Positions 23,505-30,965 of a stretch of 33,483 nucleotides of DNA are shown one piece after another. The stretch is taken from the NCBI RefSeq assembly GCF_004348335.1, contig NZ_SMJW01000070.1:1-33483 (forward strand), given 5' to 3'. Source of the stretch: Actinomadura bangladeshensis. GTDB lineage: Bacteria > Actinomycetota > Actinomycetes > Streptosporangiales > Streptosporangiaceae. The first letter of the stretch is position 1. Every line of letters starts with the position of its first letter. Below the pieces are notes generated by a model that was not told the DNA's origin, made no database searches, and saw only the letters and a program-made list of their open reading frames with translations. Position numbers and translations under genes: made by a program.

Positions 23505-24740
23505 TCACGCGCCGTCCGCCGGAGCGCGCAGGAGCACGACTCCGGCGGCGGCGCCGGCGAACTGGAAGGCGGCGATCGCCAGGACCAGCCCGACGGGACC
23601 GATGGCGTCCGCCGCGGCGGCGGTCAGCGCGGCGCCCACCGCGGACGCGCCGATCTTGAGGCTGCCCGCCGTCGTGTTGACCTGGCCGAGCCGGTCGGGC
23701 GGCGACTCGCGCTGCCGCAGCATCAGCGTGGCCGCGAACACCGGCCCCTCCGCGATCCCCGCCGCGACGAACGCCGCCGTCGCCCACGGCAGCGACGGCG
23801 CCACGGCGAGCGCGGCGAGCGCCGCCCCGAACGCGACCAGCCCGGCCAACATCACGGGCTCCGCGTGCTTGGGCGTCAGCCACCGGCTGGACGCCAGCGA
23901 CCCGATCAGCGACCCGACCGCCAGCGCGACGAGCAGCCGGCCGCCCGCGCTCGGCGGGGCCCCGATGTGCTCGGCGAGCAGCACCGCCGTCACCGCGACG
24001 CCGCCGAACCCCGTCCAGGCGAGCGTCGTGGCCACCGTCAGCGCCCGCAGCACCCGTCCCTCGGCCAGCACGACGAGCCCGCCCGTGATCACCGAGGCGA
24101 TGCCGGGCCGCTCGGACGGCACCGCGTCGCCCGCCGCGGGCGGGTCCTGCCCGGTGGCGGGCCCCGGGAAGGGGAGGAAGGGCAAGGTGAGCAGGCCGAG
24201 GACCCCGACGGCGACCACGGCCGTACCCGCGTACTCGCCACCGGCCAGCGCGGCCAGGCCCGCCGCCAGGCCGGGGCCCGCGATGCCCGCGAGGTTGTAG
24301 CTGGACGCCTCCAGCCCATAAGCGCGGGAAAGCCGTCCGGCCGGGACGAACCGGGGCAGCAGGCTGGTCAGCGCGACGACGATCGGCTCGGTGCATCCGA
24401 TCACGGCCGCGACGCACAGTGCGAGGTAGAGCGGCGAACTCCCGGCCATCACCAGCAGCAGCCCGGTGGCGACGGCGTAGCAGCCGGCCAGGGCGACCGC
24501 GACGGAACGCGGACGCCCCACCCGATCCAGGGCGTTCCCGATGATCGGCCCGCTGAGGACGTACGGCAGCGTCATGGCGGTCTGCAGGTAGCCGGCGGTG
24601 GCCGCGTGCCCCGTCCGCGCCTGGACGGTCAGGACCAGCGCCGTCGCGACACCCTCCGCCGACACCCGCAGCATCGTCGCGGACGTCAGGTGAAGCGGCA
24701 GCGCCGCATTCCGTCCGATCACGCTCGAATGCTGGCACAT
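23505..24740 (-). CDS. MFS transporter, drug-efflux-like
   Basis: This 411-residue membrane protein has 12 predicted hydrophobic helices in two halves, typical of the major facilitator superfamily. The loop between helices 2 and 3 carries GNALDRVGRPRSVA, a form of the MFS G-x-x-x-D-R-x-G-R motif. The central loop is Pro-rich (about residues 190-215). It resembles the MFS_1 exporters of small molecules; the substrate is unknown. The start is uncertain: ATG 24740 gives the longest form, but its codon touches the arginine deiminase -10 box, and GTG 24722 would remove 6 residues. It is divergent from the arginine deiminase gene, so a link to arginine, citrulline or ornithine export is possible but unproven. 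Confidence 0.85.
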   Translation of the reverse strand: MCQHSSVIGRNAALPLHLTSATMLRVSAEGVATALVLTVQARTGHAATAGYLQTAMTLPYVLSGPIIGNALDRVGRPRSVAVALAGCYAVATGLLLVMAGSSPLYLALCVAAVIGCTEPIVVALTSLLPRFVPAGRLSRAYGLEASSYNLAGIAGPGLAAGLAALAGGEYAGTAVVAVGVLGLLTLPFLPFPGPATGQDPPAAGDAVPSERPGIASVITGGLVVLAEGRVLRALTVATTLAWTGFGGVAVTAVLLAEHIGAPPSAGGRLLVALAVGSLIGSLASSRWLTPKHAEPVMLAGLVAFGAALAALAVAPSLPWATAAFVAAGIAEGPVFAATLMLRQRESPPDRLGQVNTTAGSLKIGASAVGAALTAAAADAIGPVGLVLAIAAFQFAGAAAGVVLLRAPADGA

Positions 24741-24745
24741 AGACT
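24740..24745 (+). promoter_or_regulatory. -10 box (TAGACT) for leaderless arcA
   Basis: TAGACT ends 7 bases before GTG 24753. The box overlaps the longest possible start of the divergent MFS gene, so the two promoters are likely to interfere. Confidence 0.55.
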
Positions 24746-24752
24746 GCGAAGA

Positions 24753-25961
24753 GTGACGGCAGCGAAGGCAGTGCACGAGCACCGGGTCACCAGCGAGGTC
24801 GGACGGCTGCGGACCGTCCTGCTGCACCGCCCCGGCGCGGAACTGAAACGCCTCACCCCGCGCAACAGCGACAAGCTGCTGTTCGACGCGATCCCGTGGG
24901 CCGGCCGCGCCCAGGAGGAGCACGACGCGTTCGCGGAGGCCCTGCGCTCGCGCGGCGTCGAGGTCCTCTACCTGACCGAGCTGCTGCAGGACGCCCTGGA
25001 GTACGAGCCGGCCCGCGACCAGGCGATCGCCGACGCCATCGTCGACCTGCGCCTCGGCGACCAGCTCCGCCGCATCGTCGAGGACCACCTGCGCGACCTC
25101 GACCCGGAGAACCTCACCCAGACCCTGATCGGCGGCCTGGCCCACGAGGAGCTCAAGTCCGGGCACGGCCTGGTCTACCGCCTCATGGACACGCTCGACT
25201 TCATCATCGACCCCCTCCCCGGCCTGCTGTTCACCCGCGACAACAGCACCTGGATCGGCGACCGGGTGGCGGTGACGAGCCTTGCCATGGAGGCCCGCCG
25301 CCGCGAGTCGGCCCTGACCGCCCTCGTCTACGCCCACCACCCCCGATTCGCAGGCGTGGAGCCGGTGTACTCACCGTTCCTGGAACACGTCGAGGGAGGC
25401 GACGTCCTCCTACTCTCCCCAGGCGTAATCGCAGTGGGAACAGGCGAGCGCACAACCCCCGCAGGCGTGGAACGCCTGGCCCGCCAGGTCTTCAAGGCGA
25501 ACCTGGCGCACACCGTCCTGGCGGTGCCCATAGCCCAGGAACGAGCGACCATGCACCTGGACACCGTCTGCACCATGGTCGACGTCGACACCGTCGTGAT
25601 GTATCCACCGGTCGCGCACTCCCTGATGGCCCACAAGGTCACCCTCACCAATGGCGACCTGCGTGTATCGGAACCGCGCCCCTTCCTGGAAGCCGCCGCC
25701 GAGGCAATGCAGCTCGACCGCCTGAAGGTCATCGACACCGGCCTGGACCCGGTGACCGCCGAACGCGAACAATGGGACGACGGCAACAACACCCTCGCCG
25801 TTGCACCCCGCCTTTGCGTCGCCTACGAACGCAACATGGAAACGAACGCCCAGCTGGAAGCCTCGGGCATCGAAGTGATCCGCATCAGCGGCAGCGAACT
25901 GGGCACCGGCCGAGGCGGCCCCCGCTGCATGTCCTGCCCCACCCTCCGCGACGACATCTAA
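24753..25961 (+). CDS. arcA: arginine deiminase
   Basis: The enzyme hydrolyses L-arginine to citrulline and ammonia. The 402-residue product has the family blocks in order: EVGRLRTVLLHRPGAEL, DPLPGLLFTRDNSTWIG with catalytic Asp, EGGDVLLLSPGV, MHLDTVCTMVD with catalytic His, WDDGNNTLAVAP, and the C-terminal CMSCPTLRDD whose first Cys (residue 392) is the nucleophile. The residue before that Cys is Arg, while many bacterial ADIs have His. GTG 24753 is supported by the -10 box 7 bases upstream and by length. No arcB, arcC or arcD gene lies next to it, so this is a stand-alone ADI rather than a full energy-yielding operon. The last third uses noticeably more A-ending codons than its neighbours. 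Confidence 0.95.
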   Translation: MTAAKAVHEHRVTSEVGRLRTVLLHRPGAELKRLTPRNSDKLLFDAIPWAGRAQEEHDAFAEALRSRGVEVLYLTELLQDALEYEPARDQAIADAIVDLRLGDQLRRIVEDHLRDLDPENLTQTLIGGLAHEELKSGHGLVYRLMDTLDFIIDPLPGLLFTRDNSTWIGDRVAVTSLAMEARRRESALTALVYAHHPRFAGVEPVYSPFLEHVEGGDVLLLSPGVIAVGTGERTTPAGVERLARQVFKANLAHTVLAVPIAQERATMHLDTVCTMVDVDTVVMYPPVAHSLMAHKVTLTNGDLRVSEPRPFLEAAAEAMQLDRLKVIDTGLDPVTAEREQWDDGNNTLAVAPRLCVAYERNMETNAQLEASGIEVIRISGSELGTGRGGPRCMSCPTLRDDI

Positions 25962-26160
25962 CCCCGCCCCACAAGGCCCGCCAGAACACAGACGGCAGCT
26001 GCACGCCGCACGGCACACGGGATGCGAAACCTCGCGTGATCGAAGGCGCGCAGGGCAGAAAGCTTCGCTGGGCGGAAGGCACGCGGGGACATCAGGCAGG
26101 GGGCCTCGACCACGCACGGACAGTAAGACGGACGTCCTGAACCTGAGGTTGTGGGGACCG

Positions 26161-26257
26161 GGACGTTGCGATCGCGTCCGAAGGCAGGTTCGAGCGAAGC
26201 AAGAACCTGATCGCGAAGCGAGCCGCTAGGCGAGTCGAAAGCGATGCCAGCGATCGC
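26161..26257. ncRNA. candidate structured RNA or dispersed repeat element
   Basis: Within about 97 bases the two GCGATCGC blocks can pair as an outer stem. They enclose the hairpin CAGGTTC-11-GAACCTG and a weaker CGAGCC-GCTA-GGC hairpin with GAAA-type loops. Phrases such as GCGAAGCGAGC recur with small changes. I cannot assign the strand, and no known RNA family is recognised. It lacks an obvious terminator of its own on the plus strand. Confidence 0.3.
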
Positions 26258-26300
26258 CGTGTTTTTCGACGATGGAGGGCCGCCAAGGCCCGAAGGAGGA

Positions 26301-26359
26301 GAAAAATACAATAAATAGAGCTCGGGCGGTGTCGACGGGGGCACGACAGCGCCCGAGCT
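26301..26359 (-). terminator. strong intrinsic terminator after the HATPase_c_2 gene
   Basis: A 16-bp stem with one G-G mismatch joins 26319-26334 to 26344-26359 around a 9-base loop. In the minus-strand RNA it is followed directly by a U-rich tract, CUAUUUAUUGUAUUUUUC (26318-26301). This is a classic rho-independent terminator, unusual for this GC level. It lies about 50 bases after the stop at 26410. The U-tract is on one side only, so it ends minus-strand transcription. Confidence 0.85.
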
Positions 26360-26409
26360 TGGAGAGGACCATACAAGGTAGGGCGGGGTTCCTTCCAGGC
26401 GGGGTCCTC

Positions 26410-26946
26410 CTATGCCGGATATGCCCTACTTGGAGCCGTTCTATTCGTGGTTCCGTTGTAGAGATCTTCGCCCGGTTCATCCAGGAGGTCGGGGAAGTCG
26501 GCCAGATCGGGGACCGCGTGCATCCCCACCGGGTCGGACGTCCCGTTCCCGCTCGCGGACTTGGGCGCCCGCACGACGGCCCAGACCGTGGTGCCGCCGT
26601 CCTCGTGGCGCACTCCCCAGCCCTCGGACAGGGCCTCGACGATGCCGAGTCCGCGCCCGCCGAGCGAGGACAGCGTGCCCGGGCCGCGCCGGGGCTCGGT
26701 CATGGCGCCGCCGTCGCTGACCTCGAGTTCGAGGACGTCACCGCGGCGCAGCCAGCAGACCCTGACCTGGCCGGACGGCAGCGGCCGCGCGTGCCGCAGT
26801 GCGTTGCTGATGAGCTCGCTGAGGATGACGCTGGCGTCGTCCACGACCGTCTCGTAGACCCCCGAGTCGGCCAGTTCCGAGCTGAGGCGCCTACGGGCGA
26901 CCGCGACGCTGGACGGTGCGTGTGGCAGCAGTACGACGCTCGACAC
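26410..26946 (-). CDS. ATP-binding regulatory protein, HATPase_c_2 (RsbW-like)
   Basis: This 178-residue protein has the GHKL fold of anti-sigma serine kinases: ILSELISNALRHARP (N-box), LEVSDGGAMTEP (G1, Asp-Gly-Gly) and GGRGLGIVEALSEGWGV (G2). A short tail of about 50 residues after the domain is unrelated to the family. In streptomycetes such proteins are numerous and mostly of unknown target. GTG 26946 is chosen because GGAGG lies 5 bases upstream; GTG 26952 overlaps that site. It follows the PAS-GAF-PAS kinase gene by 377 bp on the same strand. A partner such as the STAS protein at 16047-16382 is possible but unlinked. Confidence 0.88.
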   Translation of the reverse strand: MSSVVLLPHAPSSVAVARRRLSSELADSGVYETVVDDASVILSELISNALRHARPLPSGQVRVCWLRRGDVLELEVSDGGAMTEPRRGPGTLSSLGGRGLGIVEALSEGWGVRHEDGGTTVWAVVRAPKSASGNGTSDPVGMHAVPDLADFPDLLDEPGEDLYNGTTNRTAPSRAYPA

Positions 26947-27323
26947 CCTCACCTCCCCGTGGTTCCGCTTACTCGGACGAGTCCCGCCGTCGCTCTTCCA
27001 GTACGACCGAAATGCCCTGATGTACGCGACCGGAAACCCGGACGATCCAGTCCATCACCTGCACAACGAGTCACCGGCCGTCCGGTCACGGTGATCACCC
27101 CCGGAACGGAATCTCGTCACCAACGGCAACTATCAAAGGATCTATCCAGCCAACGGCGGACTTACTCCTCGCGCGCGCGTTTCGTCCATCACACCCCGCG
27201 GTCACCGTACTTTCTCGCACCAGCCAAGGTTGCCACCCGTCGAGACCGCTGAACGCCCAGGTCACAACGGTCTCACCCGGCCACCGGGGAGGGAGTGTCG
27301 TCACGGTGAGTAACCGAAACCGG
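26947..27323. other. 377-bp intergenic region with promoter-like and palindromic sites
   Basis: No supported gene is present. A 95-codon frame on the minus strand has no ribosome site, poor codon bias and overlaps the kinase gene. Upstream of the HATPase_c_2 gene the minus strand has GTTT (27037-27034), 16 bases, then GGGCAT (27017-27012). This is one mismatch from the SigB-type promoter of actinomycetes, GNNT-N14-16-GGGTAY. The perfect palindrome GGTGATCACC lies at 27090-27099. Confidence 0.4.
27012..27037 (-). promoter_or_regulatory. possible SigB-type promoter for the HATPase_c_2 gene
   Basis: GTTT-N16-GGGCAT on the minus strand resembles the stress sigma consensus of actinomycetes, with C in place of T in the -10 box. 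It lies 66 bases before GTG 26946. A sigma-factor regulator would be a sensible target, but the match is imperfect. Confidence 0.25.
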
Positions 27324-29330
27324 TCATCGGGCACCGCGCAGCACGAGGCGCATGCAGGTTCCGTCGCCCGCACGCGCGCCACCTGCGGGTCCGCGGCCGT
27401 CCGCGGACCGGACGAGCGTGTTCGGACGTCCGATGGCCCGTTCCATTTCTGGTACTTCGCGGCTTACCGGCACTTTGCGTGATTGCGTGTGACTTCTCTC
27501 ACGTTCGGCCGGATGAGCTGAAATTCTCCCGCCCTGTGCCTCCGTCAGCCGTTTGACGATATAGAGACCGAGCCCGATGCCGCCGAAGCGCCGCCGGTCG
27601 CCGGCGTCGCCCTGCACGAACCGCTCGAAGATCCGCTCGTGGTCGCCGGGCGGGATGCCGATGCCCTCGTCCACGACCGTGACGACGATGTCGGAGCCCT
27701 CGCAGCGGGCGCGGACGCTGACCGTCCCGCCGTCCGGGGAGTACTTGAACGCGTTCTCCAGCAGCTGCCCGAGCACGATGTCGGTCGCCATCGCGTCCCC
27801 CCGGCAGGGCGGCAGGTCGGGCGCGATCTCCAGCTCCACGCGGTGCAGCGGCGACAGGGACCGGAACCCGCCGACGACGCCCTCCAGCACCCGGGTCAGG
27901 TCGAACGCCTCGATCGTCACGGCCAGCTCGTCGGCGCCCGCGCGGGAGCCGAGCAGCAGGTGCTCGACCAGCCGGCCGAGGGACTGGGCGCGCTCGGCGA
28001 TGGTGGCGACGGCGCTGCGCCGGTCGCCGTCGGCCATCTCGTCCCACCGGTTGACCAGCGTGGACGCGAAGCCCTGCACGACCGTGATCGGGGTGCGCAG
28101 CTCGTGGCTGGTGGTCGCCAGGAACAGGTCCTTGGCCTCTTCGAGGGCCTTGGCCTCGGACACGTCCCGGAAGTCGACGACCAGCTCGCCGGTCTCCTCG
28201 ATCTCGGCGGCCAGCACGTTCAGCCACGTCCCGGACTCCAGCCGGAACGTGAGCATCTCCCCGAGCCCCGGCATGTCGAACGGCAGCGGGCGCCCGATCG
28301 CGGCCTCCGGCGGGATGCCGGTGAGGGCGTGCGCGGCCGGGTTCCACTGCCGGACGACCAGGTCGTGGTCGAGGACGGCGATGCCGTCCGCGCTGGAGTC
28401 GATCACCGCCCGCTCGTGCGCCCGCTGCCGGACGACCTCCGCGTACGCGACGGCGTTGCCGACCGCGACGCCGGCGTGCCCGGCGAGCAGTTCGAGCAGC
28501 TCCAGCTCGGTGTGCCCGGCCTTGCTGCCGGAGAACAGCGCGTAGAGCGCCCCGTAGGGCCGGTTCTGCAGGTAGGACAGTCCGAGCGCGATCGTGTGCA
28601 GACCGGGCAGCTCCGACCAGATCAGGTCGCCGAGGCGCTGCTCGCCGGTCGCGAGCTTGACGGTCTTGCCCGACCGCAGCAGCTCACCGACCAGGCTGGG
28701 CCGCAGCTCCGCCGACCGTCCCCGCATGTGCTCCGGCAGGCCGGACATGCTGACCAGCCGCAGCCGCTCGCCCTCGATCCGGACGAACCCGCCCGCGTCG
28801 GCGCCGGTCAGCTCGATCAGCGCGGTGGTGATCCGGTCGAGGACGACGCCGAGGTCGAGTTCGGCGTTCAGGTCGGCGACGATGTCGTTCAGCCGCCGGA
28901 CGAGCCGGGCACGCTCGGTCATGTGGTGCTGGACGATGTCGTCCTCCTCGACCGGGTGGTACACGCCCACCCAGCCGAGCAGCGTCCCGCCCGGGTCCTT
29001 CAGCAGGCTCGTGTCGATGCGCACGTCGATGAGGCGGCCGTCCCGGTGGAAGCGGCGGGTCGCGATCGAGATCTGCCCGTTGTCGCCCTCGCCGGCGGGC
29101 CGGGTGAGCAGCCGCTCCTGGACGGCGTTGTGCTCGGCCTTCAGCTCGTCCGGAACGATCGGCGGGACGCGCCCGATCATCTCCGCGGCGCTCCAGCCGA
29201 ACATACGCTCGGCGGCCGGGTTCCACACCGTCACCCGATGCCGCTGGTCAACGGCCACGATGGCATCGGCGGCGCTCTCGATGACGGCCCGCGCGATCGG
29301 ATCGTGGACGTGCTGGTACACGCCTGTCAT
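27324..29330 (-). CDS. cytosolic PAS-GAF-PAS sensor histidine kinase with atypical C terminus
   Basis: This 668-residue kinase has no membrane helix. PAS1 spans about residues 12-127 (WNPAAERMFGWSAAEMIG), GAF about 150-300, and PAS2 about 305-395. The HisKA domain has His409 in TTSHELRTPITVV. The HATPase domain has Asn526 in LLENAFKYSP, VVDEGIGIP and GGIGLGLYIVKRL. The family normally continues after QGG with a strand ending in a motif like FxxxLP. Here residues 602-668 form an unrelated, Arg/Ser-rich tail (27324-27526), and no other frame restores the missing strand. This may be a deletion, a fusion or a natural variant. The start ATG 29330 has only a weak GGTGG site. No response regulator is adjacent. 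Confidence 0.85.
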   Translation of the reverse strand: MTGVYQHVHDPIARAVIESAADAIVAVDQRHRVTVWNPAAERMFGWSAAEMIGRVPPIVPDELKAEHNAVQERLLTRPAGEGDNGQISIATRRFHRDGRLIDVRIDTSLLKDPGGTLLGWVGVYHPVEEDDIVQHHMTERARLVRRLNDIVADLNAELDLGVVLDRITTALIELTGADAGGFVRIEGERLRLVSMSGLPEHMRGRSAELRPSLVGELLRSGKTVKLATGEQRLGDLIWSELPGLHTIALGLSYLQNRPYGALYALFSGSKAGHTELELLELLAGHAGVAVGNAVAYAEVVRQRAHERAVIDSSADGIAVLDHDLVVRQWNPAAHALTGIPPEAAIGRPLPFDMPGLGEMLTFRLESGTWLNVLAAEIEETGELVVDFRDVSEAKALEEAKDLFLATTSHELRTPITVVQGFASTLVNRWDEMADGDRRSAVATIAERAQSLGRLVEHLLLGSRAGADELAVTIEAFDLTRVLEGVVGGFRSLSPLHRVELEIAPDLPPCRGDAMATDIVLGQLLENAFKYSPDGGTVSVRARCEGSDIVVTVVDEGIGIPPGDHERIFERFVQGDAGDRRRFGGIGLGLYIVKRLTEAQGGRISAHPAERERSHTQSRKVPVSREVPEMERAIGRPNTLVRSADGRGPAGGARAGDGTCMRLVLRGAR

Positions 29331-29388
29331 CGTGCCACCGGACTCCGGCGCGCCGCCGGGTAACTTGCATCGAAAATTGCCACGTGAA

Positions 29389-29406
29389 CCTTACCTTTTG
29401 GTAAGG
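29389..29406 (-). terminator. hairpin CCTTACC-TTTT-GGTAAGG after cytX
   Basis: A perfect 7-bp stem with a 4-base loop begins one base after the TAG stop (29407-29409) of the transporter on the minus strand. A T-containing tract follows further on. It may weakly terminate cytX or act as an operator for the downstream kinase gene. Confidence 0.45.
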
Positions 29407-30810
29407 CTACCGTCTGGTAATCCTGCCGATGAGCAGCGCGGCGGCCCCCGCGACCAGGAACGACAGCAGCGAGGCGCTCATCCAGCTCTGCGGGGCGAAG
29501 TGCAGCGCGTCCTGGACGTCCCGCCAGAAGTCCGCCCAGCGCTCGACCGTGCCGGGGTTGATCAACTGGTAGACGACGAACCCGATCGCCCAGGCCGCGA
29601 TCATCCCCCACCGCGACGGCGCCCGGCGTGACACGTCCCATCCGTCCAGGCCGGCCGCGGCCTCCCCCTTGGAGAGGGTCGCCGCACCGGACGCGGCGGC
29701 CGGGGCGCGGCGGCGTCCGAGGAAGAAGTCGGCGGCGAGCACACCCAGCATCGGGACGAAGACCGACCCGATCAGGGTCAGGAAGCCCGCGTAGTCGTCG
29801 ATGTCCAGGGCCAGCGCGAGGACGGTGATGCCGGCACCGAGCAGCACGCTCAGGACCCGGCGGTCGGCGCGCGGGAAGAGGTTCTGGATCGACACGGCCG
29901 TGGAGTAGGTGTCGGCGAACGACTGGTCCGCCTCCCGCAGCACGAAGATCGCGAAGAACACCACGCCGAGCGAGGCGCCGAGGAACGGGTCGAACACCCG
30001 GCCGGTGTCGCCCGCGACCAGCGCGAGCGCCAGCAGTCCGAGCACGTAGGCGATGATCTGCGTGACCGAGTAGCCGACGGACGCCGCGCCGAACGCCGCC
30101 CGCTCCGTCCGGGAATGCCGGGTGTAGTCGGCGGCGACCGGAACCCAGGAGATCGACACGGCCAGCGCCGCGTCCGCCCCGATCCAGAAGCCGCCCCACG
30201 AGCCCTCCGTGAGGTCGGGCAGCGGCTGCCGGACGAGCTCCACGTAGAAGTAGACGAGCGCGATCGCCACCGCGACCGTCACATACCGGCGCAGAAGCCG
30301 CACGGACCCGAGCGGCCACACCGTCAGCACCGTCGTGATCACGCCGGCCGCGACGACGTAGCCCCAGCGGGGCACCCCGTCCCACAGCTCACCCGCGGCG
30401 TCCGCGATGACGATCAGCTCGAACGTCCCCCAGCCGACGAGCTGCGCGATGTTCAGGACCGTCGGCGCGTACGACAGCCGCGCGCCGAACAGGCCGCGCA
30501 GCAGCACCATCGCGGGCTGGCCGGTGCGGGCCCCCGGGACCGCGGCGAGGCCCAGCATCAGCCCGCCGATGATCGTTCCGACGGCCATCGCGACGATGCC
30601 CGCCATGATGGAGATGGTCGGCCTGCCGTCGCCGTCCGGCGCCAGCACGGTGTAGGCGCCGGAGAAGGCCAGCAGGCTGACGCCGAGGTTGGCCCAGAAC
30701 GCGCTCTGGTCCCAGAACCCGAGAACCTTGGGGGCGGGCTCGTCGAGGGTGAAGGGGACCTCGTTCGCGGGCCGCTCGCCCCGAGGGCGCTTTTCGACAT
30801 CGGACGTCAC
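29407..30810 (-). CDS. cytX: NCS1-family permease, CytX-type hydroxymethylpyrimidine transporter
   Basis: This 467-residue protein has about 12 membrane helices and the NCS1 (nucleobase-cation-symport-1) layout. FWANLGVSLLAFSGAY lies in helix 1, GARLSYAPTVLNIAQLVGWGTFEL follows in helix 3, and SWVPVAADYTRHSR is the loop after helix 6. On sequence alone it could be a cytosine or purine permease. The TPP riboswitch directly upstream makes CytX, a transporter of the thiamine precursor HMP or a breakdown product, much more likely. GTG 30810 is chosen because AGGGAG, inside the riboswitch 3' strand, lies 8 bases upstream. Uptake would be switched off when thiamine pyrophosphate is plentiful. Confidence 0.9.
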   Translation of the reverse strand: MTSDVEKRPRGERPANEVPFTLDEPAPKVLGFWDQSAFWANLGVSLLAFSGAYTVLAPDGDGRPTISIMAGIVAMAVGTIIGGLMLGLAAVPGARTGQPAMVLLRGLFGARLSYAPTVLNIAQLVGWGTFELIVIADAAGELWDGVPRWGYVVAAGVITTVLTVWPLGSVRLLRRYVTVAVAIALVYFYVELVRQPLPDLTEGSWGGFWIGADAALAVSISWVPVAADYTRHSRTERAAFGAASVGYSVTQIIAYVLGLLALALVAGDTGRVFDPFLGASLGVVFFAIFVLREADQSFADTYSTAVSIQNLFPRADRRVLSVLLGAGITVLALALDIDDYAGFLTLIGSVFVPMLGVLAADFFLGRRRAPAAASGAATLSKGEAAAGLDGWDVSRRAPSRWGMIAAWAIGFVVYQLINPGTVERWADFWRDVQDALHFAPQSWMSASLLSFLVAGAAALLIGRITRR

Positions 30811-30815
30811 GGGAC

Positions 30816-30910
30816 ACGCTCCCTACGCCGGCATTACCCGGACAGGTTCATGCGGTCGGCGACGCCCTGGAGGCCGCCCTCTCAGCCCGGCTCTGGCCCG
30901 AGCTCCCGCG
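30816..30910 (-). promoter_or_regulatory. TPP riboswitch (THI element)
   Basis: The minus-strand RNA shows the conserved blocks in order: GGGAGCUCGGGC, GGGCUGAGAGGG (pyrimidine-sensor helix with CUGAGA), a variable hairpin, then GCAUGAACCUG, GGGUAAUGCC and GGCGUAGGGAG. The last AGGGAG (30819-30824) is also the ribosome-binding site of cytX. TPP binding should therefore bury it and block translation directly, without a separate expression platform. Confidence 0.95.
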
Positions 30911-30927
30911 GTTATCGGTCAGGCCCG

Positions 30928-30956
30928 ATCGTACAACCGATGGTCATCTCCCCCAA
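30928..30956 (-). promoter_or_regulatory. promoter for the riboswitch-cytX transcript
   Basis: On the minus strand TTGGGG (30956-30951) and TACGAT (30933-30928) are 17 bases apart. Transcription would begin near 30921, about ten bases before the aptamer. Confidence 0.5.
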
Positions 30957-30965
30957 AGGGGATGA

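Larger units (their letters stand above)
25962..26409. other. 448-bp gene-free region, lower GC, rich in inverted repeats
   Basis: No coding frame here has convincing codon bias. Stems include CAGGTTC/GAACCTG (26185-26191 and 26203-26209), GGACG/CGTCC (26161-26165 and 26175-26179), and two copies of GCGATCGC (26168-26175 and 26250-26257) that could close a multibranched structure. GAACCTGA recurs at 26139-26146. An A-rich stretch (26301-26318) borders a strong terminator. The composition differs from flanking genes. It could hold a small RNA, a dispersed repeat or a decayed gene. Confidence 0.6.

Noticed and set aside
26301..26409. C-rich loop and hairpins after 26410 as a 6C RNA
   Set aside because: The loops hold at most five C in a row and only one hairpin has them; a 3' UTR with an intrinsic terminator explains it.
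27095..27382. 95-codon minus-strand frame between the two ATPase-type genes
   Set aside because: No ribosome site or TANNNT box at its start, low codon bias, and overlap with the 3' end of the kinase gene.
29389..29420. GGTAAGGCTACC resembling a DtxR/IdeR iron box next to the cytX stop
   Set aside because: One base shorter than the symmetric consensus, and it overlaps the cytX stop; the simple CCTTACC/GGTAAGG hairpin explains the sequence better.
30942..30965. CCCC-AAA-GGGG mini-hairpin after the rhodanese gene
   Set aside because: The stem is only four pairs and it coincides with the -35 region of the cytX promoter, so I do not call it a terminator.
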